Source: Auricularia sp. M13 (Eukaryota > Basidiomycota > Agaricomycetes > Auriculariales > Auriculariaceae). From it: a stretch of DNA of 64,000 nucleotides. A model generated the notes under the pieces. The model made no database searches, was not told the origin of the DNA, and was given only the letters and a program-made list of their open reading frames with translations. How positions within the stretch are numbered: the stretch's first letter is position 1; every line of letters begins with the position of its first letter. Below are positions 53,612-64,000 of the stretch, in pieces. The position numbers and the translations under genes are program-made. The stretch spans positions 620,001 through 684,000 of the forward strand of contig CM073195.1 of NCBI GenBank assembly GCA_037042915.1. The letters run 5' to 3'.

Positions 53612-56600
53612 ATGCGCGCCAGCACCGTCTCGCCGTCGCCAGACCGTCCGCCGCACTCGCGCCAGCCGTCGACGCGCGAGGACGGCTACCCGTCGTGGCT
53701 GCCGCGCCGCCCGGGCCCGCCAGTGCCGCGCTCGACGATGCACTCGTCCGTCGCGCCCTACGACGTCGGCGACGACGACGACCAGGACCCGCGCGCCGCG
53801 CTCGGCCACGGTCGCAGGGCGACCCAGCGCTCGGTGCGCATCGTGAGCATGCCCGACAGCGAAAAGGGCGCCGAAAGCAGACGCGAGCCGACCGACACGA
53901 CCCGCGTCGGGCCCACCGGCGGCCACGCACGCGCCTACTCGCGCGCAACGGCGGCCACGCTCTCCCCGACGGCGCTGGCCAACGCGCCCCTGCTCGCGAC
54001 GCCCCGGCCGCGGTTCAACGAGCCCAATCTGCACATCGAGCTGCTGCGCAACCCGTCCCGCGCGATGCGATTCTTCTTCTGGTTCAACCGATTCTTTGCC
54101 TTTGCGCATCTGCCAGTCCAGACGTTCTTTGACTTTAATGCTGCCTTCGTATTATTCCAGTGAGTCCGCCAGGGTCCGTCACGCTGCTAAACCCCCTGAT
54201 CCACGCTTCCCCAGAGTCGCAAAACATCCCAACCCCGTCGCGCCAGGTGTGCCAGGCTCGGGGCGCGGGTGGGCCTTTGCGTTTGCAGCATAGTAAGCGA
54301 TAGCACTCGCTTCGCTGATTGATCTCATCTAATCGCCCGCAACTGCCAGCATCGCGTGCTATTTCCTCTGGATATTCGTCGTCGTCATCCTCTACGAGGT
54401 GCTATATTCCTTCTATAGGAGGTGGCGCACCAGTACGTCGTCCACGTGCTGTGTCGCATGCCTTGCTCACGTCCTTGCCAGAGCGCCCGTATATGCTCTC
54501 TATCTATCTCTCCGCGCCGGCGTTCAACCTAGCCTCGATGGTGTCATACAACCACTTCAGCTTCCTCTGGCACATCCGTCTTAGTGCTATTACCGGCGAG
54601 GAATCCAACACGCGCGACGCGGCTGCAGAAACATGTTACTTTTACGCCCAAAACTGGCCAACTGTTGTCCTGCTCCTGCCTCGTGCTGCCCTCTGCCTCG
54701 CGCTCCTGCTCACCTTCAGCGCCCCGTCCCCCCAAGGCCTCGTTCTTGCCGACTCGGGCACGCCATTCCGCGACCCAACGTTTTTCCACGCGGACGGCGC
54801 CCTCTCGACCTACGCTCGTGCAGTCCTCATTGCGAACGCGGCGTGGACCGCGTGGAGGACCCTAGTCGTCATCGGAAGCTTGTGCGTGTCTATTCCTCGC
54901 TCGTTCCATGATTGCTACCCTGCCTCGTGTTGACCACGTTCATGCAGACTCGGGCTTTGGGCGCTCAGCGGCATGGCCTGCGCCGGTCTCTGCGGTCCGC
55001 GTTTCCGATGGGAGGAGGACCGCAACGAGAAGTTCCTCGCCCCATTTGCCGCGGAGGAGGAGGCGGATGCGATTCCCTGGACATGGCGTGAATGCACGCG
55101 ACTGCGCGTCCAGGAGGCGCACGACTTCTGCATGACCACGCGTCCGTCGCACGCGAAACAGCAGAAACCTACCGAGGACGAAGAGCCGTTCGAGGGACTC
55201 GAACGTGTCCTCGCAGCGGTCGGTTTCCCGCAGCAGCCGGCGCCGGCGCGTCGACCTGTGCTATCCGAGAACCTGTTCGCGCTCCCGCCCGCTCCAGTGG
55301 CAGAGCTGTCGTCTATTATTCCTCCCATCGACGTTGATCGCCAAGGCTCATCGGAGGAGAACACACGCGGACCCTTAAAGGCGCTGCCATATCCATTCTC
55401 GCAGTACCCGGCTACCAGCAGTTCGGCTGGACCTTCTGTTCCGTTCCCTACGCCGAAACCTGCACAGGCGCCAACAGCAGAGACGACTACCGAGGAAAAC
55501 GGCACAGATGATGTGGAAGAAGACGTCGAGGAGGAGGAGGAAGGTGAAGAACTCGGTGATCTGGAGGAGGACTACGAGGGCGAAGAGCGCTCCCCAGCGG
55601 AACGCACTTCTGGGTCGATGTCCAGCTTGGGTCAGCCGCTGCCAATTGGGCATGCACGCTATCCATTTGCTTTTGGCCGTCCTTCCCGCTCTGCCTCTGG
55701 CGGCACTCGCACGAATACGACGCGCTCTCGACCGTCCCACTCTGAGAACTCGCACACCGGCTCCGGCTCGCACTCTTCTCAGCGTGTGTCGTCGGGCTCG
55801 CCTCGTTCCAACGATCTGTCGTCGTCGACCAATTCTCGTGGATCACGTGGCTCTCGTGGTATTCCCATGCCGCCGCGGCATCCAAACCCGCGTGCACGTG
55901 CACGGGCAAGCTCACAGGTTTTGCCTGAAGATCTCGACCCCACCCGCCTGCGGACCATTAGCGCGGCACCTTCGGTTGCGTCCGTGGGTGGTGGCGAGCC
56001 CAGTCCTGAGCGTGTCTATGAAGCATCCGAGATTGATCTGACGATGGACGCCAGCGAAGACTCGGTCCAGAAGCAGAAACGGACGATGTACAGCTGCTGT
56101 CTCCCGGCGAGACGCCTCTGCGCACGCGCAAGAGCACTGTATCGTCGAACTCACGGGGCTCCCGGACCAACTCGCATTCATCTGGCGTCTCGGCGTCGCT
56201 GGGCAGCATCGCATCCGAGGTTCGGAGCCGGACACGCAGCCTCGTGCAGAGCGCGCGCAGCATGTCCGAGCTCGGCGAACTCGTACGCGGTGCGGCACGC
56301 TCTCGGTCTCAGTCTCGTACAGGCTCTGGGTATACTCGCAATTCACCGGCTGTCAGCGCCAGCTCGCGCAGCGGTGGAAGCAGCAGCGGCGTTGGCCAGG
56401 GGCCCGAGCACACGTTTGGTGTCCCCGTACGCTGGTCTTCGATGGAAGCAGGCGCTGCTCCTGCAGCAGCGTCTTCCACTGCGCTTCCCATTCCATCAAT
56501 CTCGCTGCACTCTTCGCCCTCGGCACCTTCAATCTCGTCTGTTGCACAATCCATGGCAACCGCGCGACAAGAACCACGCCTCGCACCGGGCGAGCAACCG

Positions 56601-56801
56601 AGCATCCCAGATATTAGCAGTGCGGACCCCAGTTTCGTTACTGCCGTCACGCCCGGCACGAGTGTTACGACCAGCAGCGGCGGCTCGTGGGGCATGGGCC
56701 ACGGACACATGGGCGTCGGTCAGGGCGCGGATCCTGGCACTGGCGGACAGTTTGACCATCCGCCGCAGGGTGCGCATGGCAGCACCTGGGGTCAGCATTG
56801 A
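53612..56801 (+). CDS. Large hypothetical multi-pass membrane protein with disordered acidic/Ser-rich tail
   Basis: The start MRASTVSPSPDRPPHSRQPS opens a disordered N-terminus. Near residue 150 begins NEPNLHIELLRNPSRAMRFF, then several membrane segments (FFFWFNRFFAFAHLPVQTFF, YFLWIFVVVILYEVLYSFY, VVLLLPRAALCLALLLTF, AVLIANAAWTAWRTLVVIGS, LWALSGMACAGLCG). A cytosolic-looking part follows (WTWRECTRLRVQEAHDFCM), then a long tail with DDVEEDVEEEEEGEELGDLE and Ser/Gly/Arg-rich blocks ending GAHGSTWGQH. Four introns lie between 54160 and 54955. One missing base near 56085 explains the change of frame between EDSVQKQK and TDDVQLLSPGETPL. I do not recognise the family; a transport or scaffold role would be a guess. 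Confidence 0.75.
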
Positions 56802-57627
56802 TCGTATTGACAATCGAATTCTTCGACCAAGAACAAGAAACGTAAACTGAAAATGTCTTTAACGACAACTCGCCCGCCTAGTAGCGGGCGCTGTACGTTC
56901 TGCCAGCACCGGTTTCCCGTCTCCAAGTCCAGCGTCACGACCCTGCCTCATTGGCAATTTACGACCACCCACAACCTCGCCCGCGCCTCCGGCAACCCTG
57001 GTTTCCGTTTATCCCCCTCTCCCCCATATCATCTCCCCGTGTACACTGCTCATCCCCTCTTGCCTATCCACGCCACCCATGGTATATATATATCACCCAC
57101 CAATCCCCCTCCCCGGCCATGAATTATCGTCACTTCTTGTGTTATGTGTATTTGCCCTCCACGCATGTTCTCGCGACCCGCGGCCGGATGGCTGACGAGT
57201 AGTTTACGCTACATTTAGGATTTTCTTCGTCTCCCCTCCTCACCTCTCCTCTCCCCATGCCACGACTCTCCGTCTCCTCCCCATGTCTTGACCCCTCCCG
57301 CCCACACACACTTCCGCCGTCTCGGACACTTGGATCGTATGCGACTCTACATCTCCAGGGCTAGTCCCACCGAGTATCGCGCGCTCGCAGGAGCGCGCTC
57401 ACGACCACCCCACCCGCCCAGGACGGATTACGTAGTGATCTTCTGTGCTTATGGATATGTTGCGGTACGAGCACTTTGCTGGAAACATAGTGGACAATAG
57501 ATACGAATTTTTTATCAGTCATTCACTGAGATCAGTCCCCTGGTCCGCGCCGCGCGTGACGTCGTGAACATACGAAAGCGAGTTGTATACAGCAAGCAAG
57601 TACAGTGAGTATCAAATTTATGAACGT
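56802..57627. other. Convergent, CT-rich intergenic stretch
   Basis: Between two 3' ends lies a pyrimidine-rich sequence (many CCTCTCC/CCCC runs) with a short AT tract near 57082-57090. Only small open frames occur. Probably 3' UTRs. Confidence 0.4.
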
Positions 57628-59260
57628 TCATTTCGATTGCTCGGCATAGACCTAGAATGTGGGCATCAGCATGCCATGAGCCAAGCACGCGCAGGGGTCG
57701 TATGCAGCGAACCTTGATAGTCTTGTCCGCGCAGCCCGTAATCAGACGTGTGCCCGTCACGTCGAATGTCGAGGCGAAAACGCCTGCTTCGGCTTCCAGT
57801 GAACCTGGCTGTGGTATATCGGAGAGGTTCAGGAATGGCGTCCCGGTATCGTAATCCCAGAATGTTAGTGTGCCATTGTCACCTACGAGTATATTTATTA
57901 ATTATGTAGACCTCTGGGTCTCGATGGACGCACCTCCAGAGAAGAGTACGCTCTCCGCATTGACAGACAGCGTATTGATTATGGCGTTGTGCCCGCTGAA
58001 GTTGAAGACGAATGTGCCCTCTGGGCACTTCCATTTCTTGATGTTATTTCCGCCCGCCGATCCGCTCGCGAAGCTGTATTCCGTCGGGTGGATCGCCAAA
58101 GCGCGCACAGATTTTTTGTGGTGCGTCAGGGTTGTCATAGTTTTCCCTGCAGCAAGGTCCCATAATCTACAGGCCGTGGGATCAGCATTTCGTTTTCAAG
58201 AATGGGTTTCCGAACGCACCGCACGGTCGAGTCCATGCTACCCGTGATCACCTGCGGATCTGAATCCTGGCACTTGACGTCCGCGACTGTTGCTGTGTGT
58301 CCGGACAAGACGTGGACTTGGGCACGAGTGCGCATGTCCCATACACGCGCCGAAGAGTCGCGACCTGCTGTGACGAGCACGTCGAGGGTAGGATGGAGCG
58401 AGAGCGCGTATACGCCGGACAAGTGGCCGTGGTAGTGTCGTATTACTTTATTTTGTTCCAAGTCCCAACATTTCACCATCTGGGCAAGTTATGAGACTGG
58501 GATTTGTACAACCCTGCCAACGTACCTTGTCTTCCGCGCACGAAAATAGGTAGGGATGCCTTGAGGACACAGCCAACCCACGTACGCTGCTGATATGGCC
58601 CGTGAGACTGAGCTTGAGCTCTCCGCTGGCAAGGTCCCAGATCTTTATCACTCTGTCTCCTGCGCCAGTGGCAAACCATTGGTTGCCTGGTTCGACGGCG
58701 ACGCTGCGTACCCAGCCCAAGTGGCCAGATATGACGCGAACGAGCTTCCATGGCGGATGGTAGGTAGGCTTTACGACGCGTTGGGTCTTGTGGTGCGTGA
58801 GCGCTTGGCTGAGAGACGACGCGTTGGTGAGCGTCGAATGTTGGCGTTCTACGGGAGGTGCAATGGTCGCAATCATACGAGTCGTGTCGTCTGCCACTAT
58901 TAGATATGTTAGGGAACGGTATTATGTACGTAGGCCCTGGACGCGCCTGGTCCCGTAATGAGCTTGCGCTCCGGTTGCGCGTTAGGTCGTGCCGGACCCA
59001 CTGTGCCTTGTTGCGCGTGCAGTGCCGCAGGCAGGTCCTTTGCATCTGCGTACTCATCGCGAATTTTGACCGCAAGACGCGTCCGAGCGCTGCAATAACC
59101 GGTCAGGTCAAGCTGCAATGGGACAGGCCGGACGAACGCACATGAGGTCGTCTTCTTGGAATGGGTCGTTCAACGACGACTCAAAGACAGCGCGTGTCCG
59201 CTTGCCGCTCACGCGAAGCAAGCCGTCTAGCGAAGGGAGCGAGTTTCCGACGGCAGACAT
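57628..59260 (-). CDS. PRP46: Splicing factor Prp46 / PLRG1, WD40 protein
   Basis: A core NineTeen-complex protein of the spliceosome. The start [20 protein letters not shown] at 59260 precedes [18 protein letters not shown] and, after an intron, [18 protein letters not shown]. The linker [20 protein letters not shown] is diagnostic of PLRG1/Prp46. WD repeats follow: [111 protein letters not shown] and [15 protein letters not shown]. It ends KVYAEQSK at TGA 57628. Seven or more introns, several falling exactly between blades. An ATG further upstream is in frame but leads into unsupported sequence. Confidence 0.92.
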
Positions 59261-59738
59261 GATGGTCTGGAAGAACGCAGTGATGAGCGGAGCCGGAATC
59301 CCTGCTCGCGACTTGAACCTGACCATGAACGTTTGAACGCTGTCTTCTCTCCATTGCCGTATCTGTGATGCAACCTGTACAATTTCTTGAATTGGTTGCA
59401 CCGCTGGTCCTGCTGCAATGGGTGTTCTGCTGCTCGCAATGCTCTTGGTTTCACTGAACCTACGGTCTATGTAATATGGCAGCTTTACAGGTTGCACGAT
59501 TGAAACGCACCAATGGTGGGATGCCTCGCTGGCGATCTGGGCACCCTTACCTTAAACGATCATTGCAGAGCGTTGCATGACAAGCACCCAGGCGCATTCA
59601 GTGTGACAGTGATCAAGGTTACCGCTACCCAGCATCGACCGCTTGGCCTTTAAACGGACCTCAGACTTCGCAGCTCAGGACGATACCGTACCATCCACCG
59701 ACCTTCCATTGGGGGTCTACAGCAGAAATATATAGAGA
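59261..59738. other. Promoter region of PRP46, no supported gene
   Basis: An open frame continues upstream of the PRP46 start codon but has no family match or splice support. I treat it as 5' leader and promoter. Confidence 0.35.
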
Positions 59739-62700
59739 TTACTTTTCCAGCACCTCAGCATTCACCGGTGCATCCTCCAGCGCGTCCTCCTCCAACTTGG
59801 CAAGGCGTGCCTGCTCCTCTGCGGGTTTAAACACAGTTGACAGCGGGAACCTTTCTTCGCATACAGCAGCCAACTCCGTCGCTCGAGGAGACTTGCGCTG
59901 CGTGAGCAGCTCCACAGCTTCTTGTGCGATCTGCTATAAGAGTGAGAACCCTGGAACGAAACGCAGATATTGGTCGATTGGTGCGCACCTGCACATCGAG
60001 CGCAGCTCCCTCTGCCTTCAGAAGGGAGAAGAGGAGGTCCTCCGTTTCTGTTATGGACGACGACGCCCGCGCCACGGCGAGCACTGCTCGCGGAGATGTC
60101 GAGTGCCGCTGGAGGTATTGCGAGCTGAACGCCTCCGGCGACAGGTCTTCTGGGAAGAGCGTCGCGAGCGAACTACGGACGACCGGTGGAACGTCTTCGA
60201 CGCCAGATACTAACCGCGCGGCATTAGCAACCGCAGCCGCGCACCAAGCCTCAAAGAATAGATAGAAAGAACGCACGTCGCTTCCGCAGGTCGACTAACC
60301 GGACGTGCAACAGAGGCTCCTCCTTGTCGATGCGCGCTATGCGATTCAGCGCGCGGATGGCTTGTAGGAACTTTTCTACGGCGCATGATCAGTCAAAACA
60401 CGTGGTGCCGAATGCAAAGAGGCTTACTGCGTCGTACGGCAACGTCGTAAATGACGGCCCACACGTCTGCGCGGTCGACGAGTTTCTCCAGCGGACGGAG
60501 GAGCTTGGCGGCCTGTTCCAGCGGGTCAGATGCTGAGAGCAGCTGGGCACCCTGTGGATCGTCGTGTTTAGACGATGCGGGGAGCTCGTCCGCGTCCTCG
60601 TCTTTTTTTCATCCTTCTTCTTATCGTCCTTCTTATCCTTGGCAGCATCTGTCGTTCCTTTAGTGCGAGTCGAAAGCTGAACCACAAAGCGCATGCACCC
60701 TTCTTGGCCCTTTTCCGCGCCTTCTTTTCTGCTTCGGACACCTTGGGCGGGGCAAGGAGCTCCTTTGCCAGACCGGGCTCGTCGTGTAACCGCAGGTATA
60801 TCTGTGGCGCGGTCAGCATGCACTGATTGAACGCGCGCACGACAAACCCGCGATGCAGACGTGGCGGCTGTGATGTAGGCTGGATGTTGCCGTACGCGAT
60901 CTTCGTACGCGAGGAAGCTGCCATAGAGTAGTCAGGATGAGTGCGGTGGCACGACAAAGAACTTCCAATAACGCACTCAGCGTAGACATTCAGTGTGAAT
61001 CGCCGCAGGATATACGAATGGAAGTCGTATTGATCATCCTCGACGTCGTCGAACACCTGCAAATGGATGCGCTCAGACAGGCAAAAAGGGCCGTGCGATA
61101 ACAACATACCCGTATGACGCTAACAAACTTGCGCAGCGCCCACCCAAGCTTGCCCTGCCGCTCGAACGCCTGCGCAGTCTGGATAAGATACGCCCAGCTC
61201 TGCAAATCCTCGAGGTCGGCCCCCGGTGAGGCAGCGTCCTTCCGGGTAAACAGGCCGAGCCGCTGCTCAGCATCCTCAATTCTGCCTGCGCGCAGCAGAT
61301 ACTTAGCCGACTTGCAGTTGAGGAAGCGGTCCTGGCCATCCAGCAGGCGTGCGCGCTCTGCGGAAACGGCCGCGGCGTGCGGTGCGCCGGCACGCTTGAG
61401 CACACGCGCGCGCAGTGTGTACAGCTCGGGAAGCGTGGGCGTATGCGCGAGCGCAACGTCCAGTGTGTCGAGCGCGCGCTGCTGCTGCCCCAGCTTAGAC
61501 CAGTGCTGCGCGAGGAAGTAGAGCGCCCAGAGGTACGCCGACGGCTCGCCCTGCTTGTCTGGCGAGGTGCTGGCGAGGAAGGCGGAGGCGATGGACTCGA
61601 GCACTGAGCGCTTAGCGTCCGAGGAGTAGAGCGGCTTGAGGTCCGTGAAGAGGCTCGGGACGCCGCGGGTTAGGCCAGAATGGATGTACTGCGTCGCGCG
61701 CCGCTCAAACTCCTCGCCTGCGACACGTCAATGGGGGGAAAGAGATAGAAAATGCAAGCGCACCCTCTGCAACATTCAACGCGAGACGAGTGGGTGCAGA
61801 GCCCTTCGGCAGGCGCTTCTCGAGGTCGGATAGCAGTTCCAGCGCGCGCGGCCGCGTCTCGTCCGTCAGCGCAATCAAGTCGACGCCCTTGAGGCGCGCC
61901 AGCTCGCGGATGTACTCTATGCGGCCTGGGTTGCGTTCGACGAGCGTGCCGTACGCTGCTGCTGCCTCGTCTCGGCGATCCAGTTTGGCCAGCAGCCGCG
62001 CGCGAATCTCGAGCACGGCAAGACGGTCCACGATAGTGCGTTTCTTGGCGTTTTCCTCGAGCATTGACAGGGCTTGCTCAGGCTTGCCAGCCTCTTCGAG
62101 AATGCGGATGTGGTAGAGTAGCACTTCGGACAGGTCAAAGTCGAAGTCGGGCACGTTCTTCAACGTCGACTCGTACGTCGTGAGGACGCTGAGGGCCTGG
62201 TCGAGGTTGCGACCCAGATGAGATGCGACGGCGAGGCCGAGCCAGTTTGCGCGGGTGTTGGGTCTGAGGCGAAGTATTGTCCAGCGCGTCTCTTGCAGCG
62301 CGTCGAATAGTCTGAGTTGCAGCTGCAGCGAAGCAGAGTCCCGCAACAAGTTCAGGTTGTCCTGGACGTCATGTCAGCATTCCCACATACAGGGAACTCA
62401 TATGAATTGCCTTGTCGAATCGCAGAGCCTGGGTGAAGGATCGATTCGCCTCCTCGTAGTTGCGGTCGGCCTTGTAGATGAGACCGAGCACATGCCATGT
62501 TATATGGCTCGTCAAGTCGAATCGTGCGCCCTTCTTTGCCAGTTCCAGGCCTTCTTCCTTCTTGCCCGTCTGAGTCAATAGCAGGCCCTTCATGCACATA
62601 GTTTCTGATCGCTGATTTAGCTTACTGCATCGACTCGCAGCAACCGTTCTCACCGCCGTGTTCAGGGAATTTCTTGAGTATCTGGTCCGCGGTTTTTATG

Positions 62701-62867
62701 GCCTTCTTGTGTTGCTTTGCCTCGTATAGTTGCTGCCCAAGCCGCGTGTATGAGCGCTCTACTGCACGAGCCATGGCAGAATATAATCGCACAAGCAACG
62801 ACTTGAACAGTCCAGCCTCTTTGGCTGGCAGCGCCCGCTTGGGGGGTACGGCCGGTTGCGGCGGCAT
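59739..62867 (-). CDS. NAA15: NatA auxiliary subunit Naa15 (Nat1), TPR protein
   Basis: A ribosome-bound scaffold of the NatA N-terminal acetyltransferase that positions the catalytic subunit Naa10. The start MPPQPAVPPKRALPAKEAGL then FKSLLVRLY and QHKKAIKTADQILKKFPEHG give the characteristic N-terminus. TPR pairs follow: MKGLLLTQTGKKEEGLELAK, LGLIYKADRNYEEANRSFTQ, LRDSASLQLQLRLFDALQET, NPGRIEYIRELARLKGVDLI, AYLWALYFLAQHWSKLGQQQ, VFDDVEDDQYDFHSYILRRF. A Lys-rich segment (KARKRAKKGA ... KDKKDDKKKDEKK), also typical of Naa15, precedes the last helices. It ends EDAPVNAEVLEK. At least nine introns. The neighbourhood gives no further hint; family assignment is firm. Confidence 0.92.
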
Positions 62868-64000
62868 TTTGATACGAACTGATTAATTGAGCGAAGGTAG
62901 GGCAAGGCGCGAACGACTCGCGGCCGACGCGTGCAACGGGAAAGCAGCCAAGATGAACTCGGCCATGTCCGCCTCTCCTTCCGCTACCTCTGCCATCCCG
63001 CTCGTTCACGCAGGAATTGGGCAACACTGCGAATCCGCCGCTCACATTTGCTCTTAATTCTTGCCGCTTTCCGATTTGCTCTTCTCGCTGCTTCTGCCGC
63101 TGGGCTCGACGCCTGCTCATGCTCGCACAACAGCCCATTACTGCCCGCCCGTTAAGCAAGCTTCCCCGACAAAATGCACCGTATTCTAGACCTGCCGCAC
63201 TCAGACCTTCGCATTGATTTCGATGTCACCGCGGTCGAAAGCGACGTCCCCACGTCGTGTCCGCCGTGCTCCAGCGATTGACCCGACAGATTATCCAACT
63301 TCAGAGTCAATGCGCGCTCTCACTTACACCCGCGACACTGAGAGGGGTTTTGGGTTCGATGTGCGATGAGCTGCCGTCGCGTTGGGCGCCGCGGCAACGC
63401 TCAGAGCGGGTCCGGTCGGCGATGGCCAAGTCCCTGGCCTTAAGGCAGCGCGCGACTCTGAGCTCTGGATCATAGTTCCTGGATGGCGGCTAGATATAGA
63501 GACACAGTTGTACGTTCATACTGTGCAACAGACGCCCCTCTGGCTGCTCTGGCTGCTGGAGAGGCCTACCCGATTGCGAACAACGAGCGCAGGGCATCGA
63601 AAACGACATCTGTATACAAGAGTGAGCAGCCCTTACATTGATCTAAGATTGTACGCCATTCCACGGACATATAACCTATAATATACGCGAATTCGATAGC
63701 GGGTTCTGTTGCGAGGCGTTGCAATCTGCTCGTCCTTTATCGCAATGCGCTGGGCATCTTCCAAACCAATTATTGGCGACAGGGCTGTAAAGATAAGAGA
63801 CGACATGCACAACTTTGAGGTCAACTTGTGGGCGACCATCTGTGATGATTCGGACCGACAGCACGGCGGACATTCCCGGCGCGCGCGCATTTGCGGCGTT
63901 GAAGTGATCAAGGGGTGCGTATCTTCCCAAGCTCCAAGTATGCTCGTCTCTTCTCAAGCCGGTCCGTCGCAGTCCAGACGGTCGTCCGCGTCGTACGCTG
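62868..64000. other. Unresolved end of the window
   Basis: Possible start codons on the plus strand at 62952 (MNSAMSASPSATSAIPLVHA) and 63174 (MHRILDLPHSDLRIDFDVTA), and a minus-strand frame at 63957-63676 (LGRYAPLDHFNAANARAPG), look mildly protein-like. I could not link any into a gene with convincing splice sites. A gene crossing the right border is likely. Confidence 0.35.

Noticed and set aside
62662-63159. 165-codon minus-strand frame upstream of NAA15
   Set aside because: It overlaps the NAA15 first exons in another frame and shows no family signal.

Overview
The window looks like nuclear DNA of a basidiomycete fungus, most likely an Agaricomycete. Evidence: a compact gene-dense layout on both strands, about 30 multi-exon genes with introns of roughly 45-85 nt, GT-AG borders with CTRAC-like branch points, an intron-containing tRNA-Trp, and basidiomycete-type F-box, O-fucosyltransferase and small hydrophobic proteins. 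No rRNA, CRISPR, retrovirus-like, LTR or capsid-bearing element was found.

The left 10.7 kb is the accessory part. It holds the 3' part of an unknown coiled-coil gene, a tRNA-Trp gene, a 13-exon gene for a DUF3435-type tyrosine recombinase with C-terminal zinc fingers (the family of Starship 'captains'), an orphan 132-aa gene, a BRCT-like gene with a perfect internal duplication, then about 1.8 kb without a convincing gene. That last stretch carries three copies of a 30-bp near-palindrome, a 32-bp tandem duplication and an array of repeats derived from the 5' half of a tRNA-Trp-like sequence.

From 10.7 to 42.8 kb the window is mostly housekeeping: cysteinyl-tRNA synthetase, LTO1, WHI2-like, an O-fucosyltransferase-family protein, unknown genes, a small membrane-like peptide, an SDR dehydrogenase, STE24, two adjacent SUMO-family genes, ATG22, TTC1, SEC20, TOM70, NDUFA9, an F-box protein, NC2-alpha and a double-hotdog acyl-CoA thioesterase. 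Several pairs are divergent, with 50-90 bp between start codons.

At 42.87-43.38 kb a fold-back DNA element with two identical 201-bp arms and an 11-bp flanking duplication separates the thioesterase from a Nudix-like/GNAT gene. Next come four minus-strand genes (copper amine oxidase, Xaa-Pro aminopeptidase, a DUF1115/RWD-type protein, a Gre2-like reductase), a 1.9-kb stretch with no supported gene, a large membrane protein, PRP46 and NAA15. The last 1.1 kb is unresolved.

Many conserved genes carry isolated one-base frame slips, mostly apparent deletions and often in short homopolymers. This fits an incompletely polished long-read assembly better than widespread gene death. Exon models were made by eye from reading frames and splice signals.
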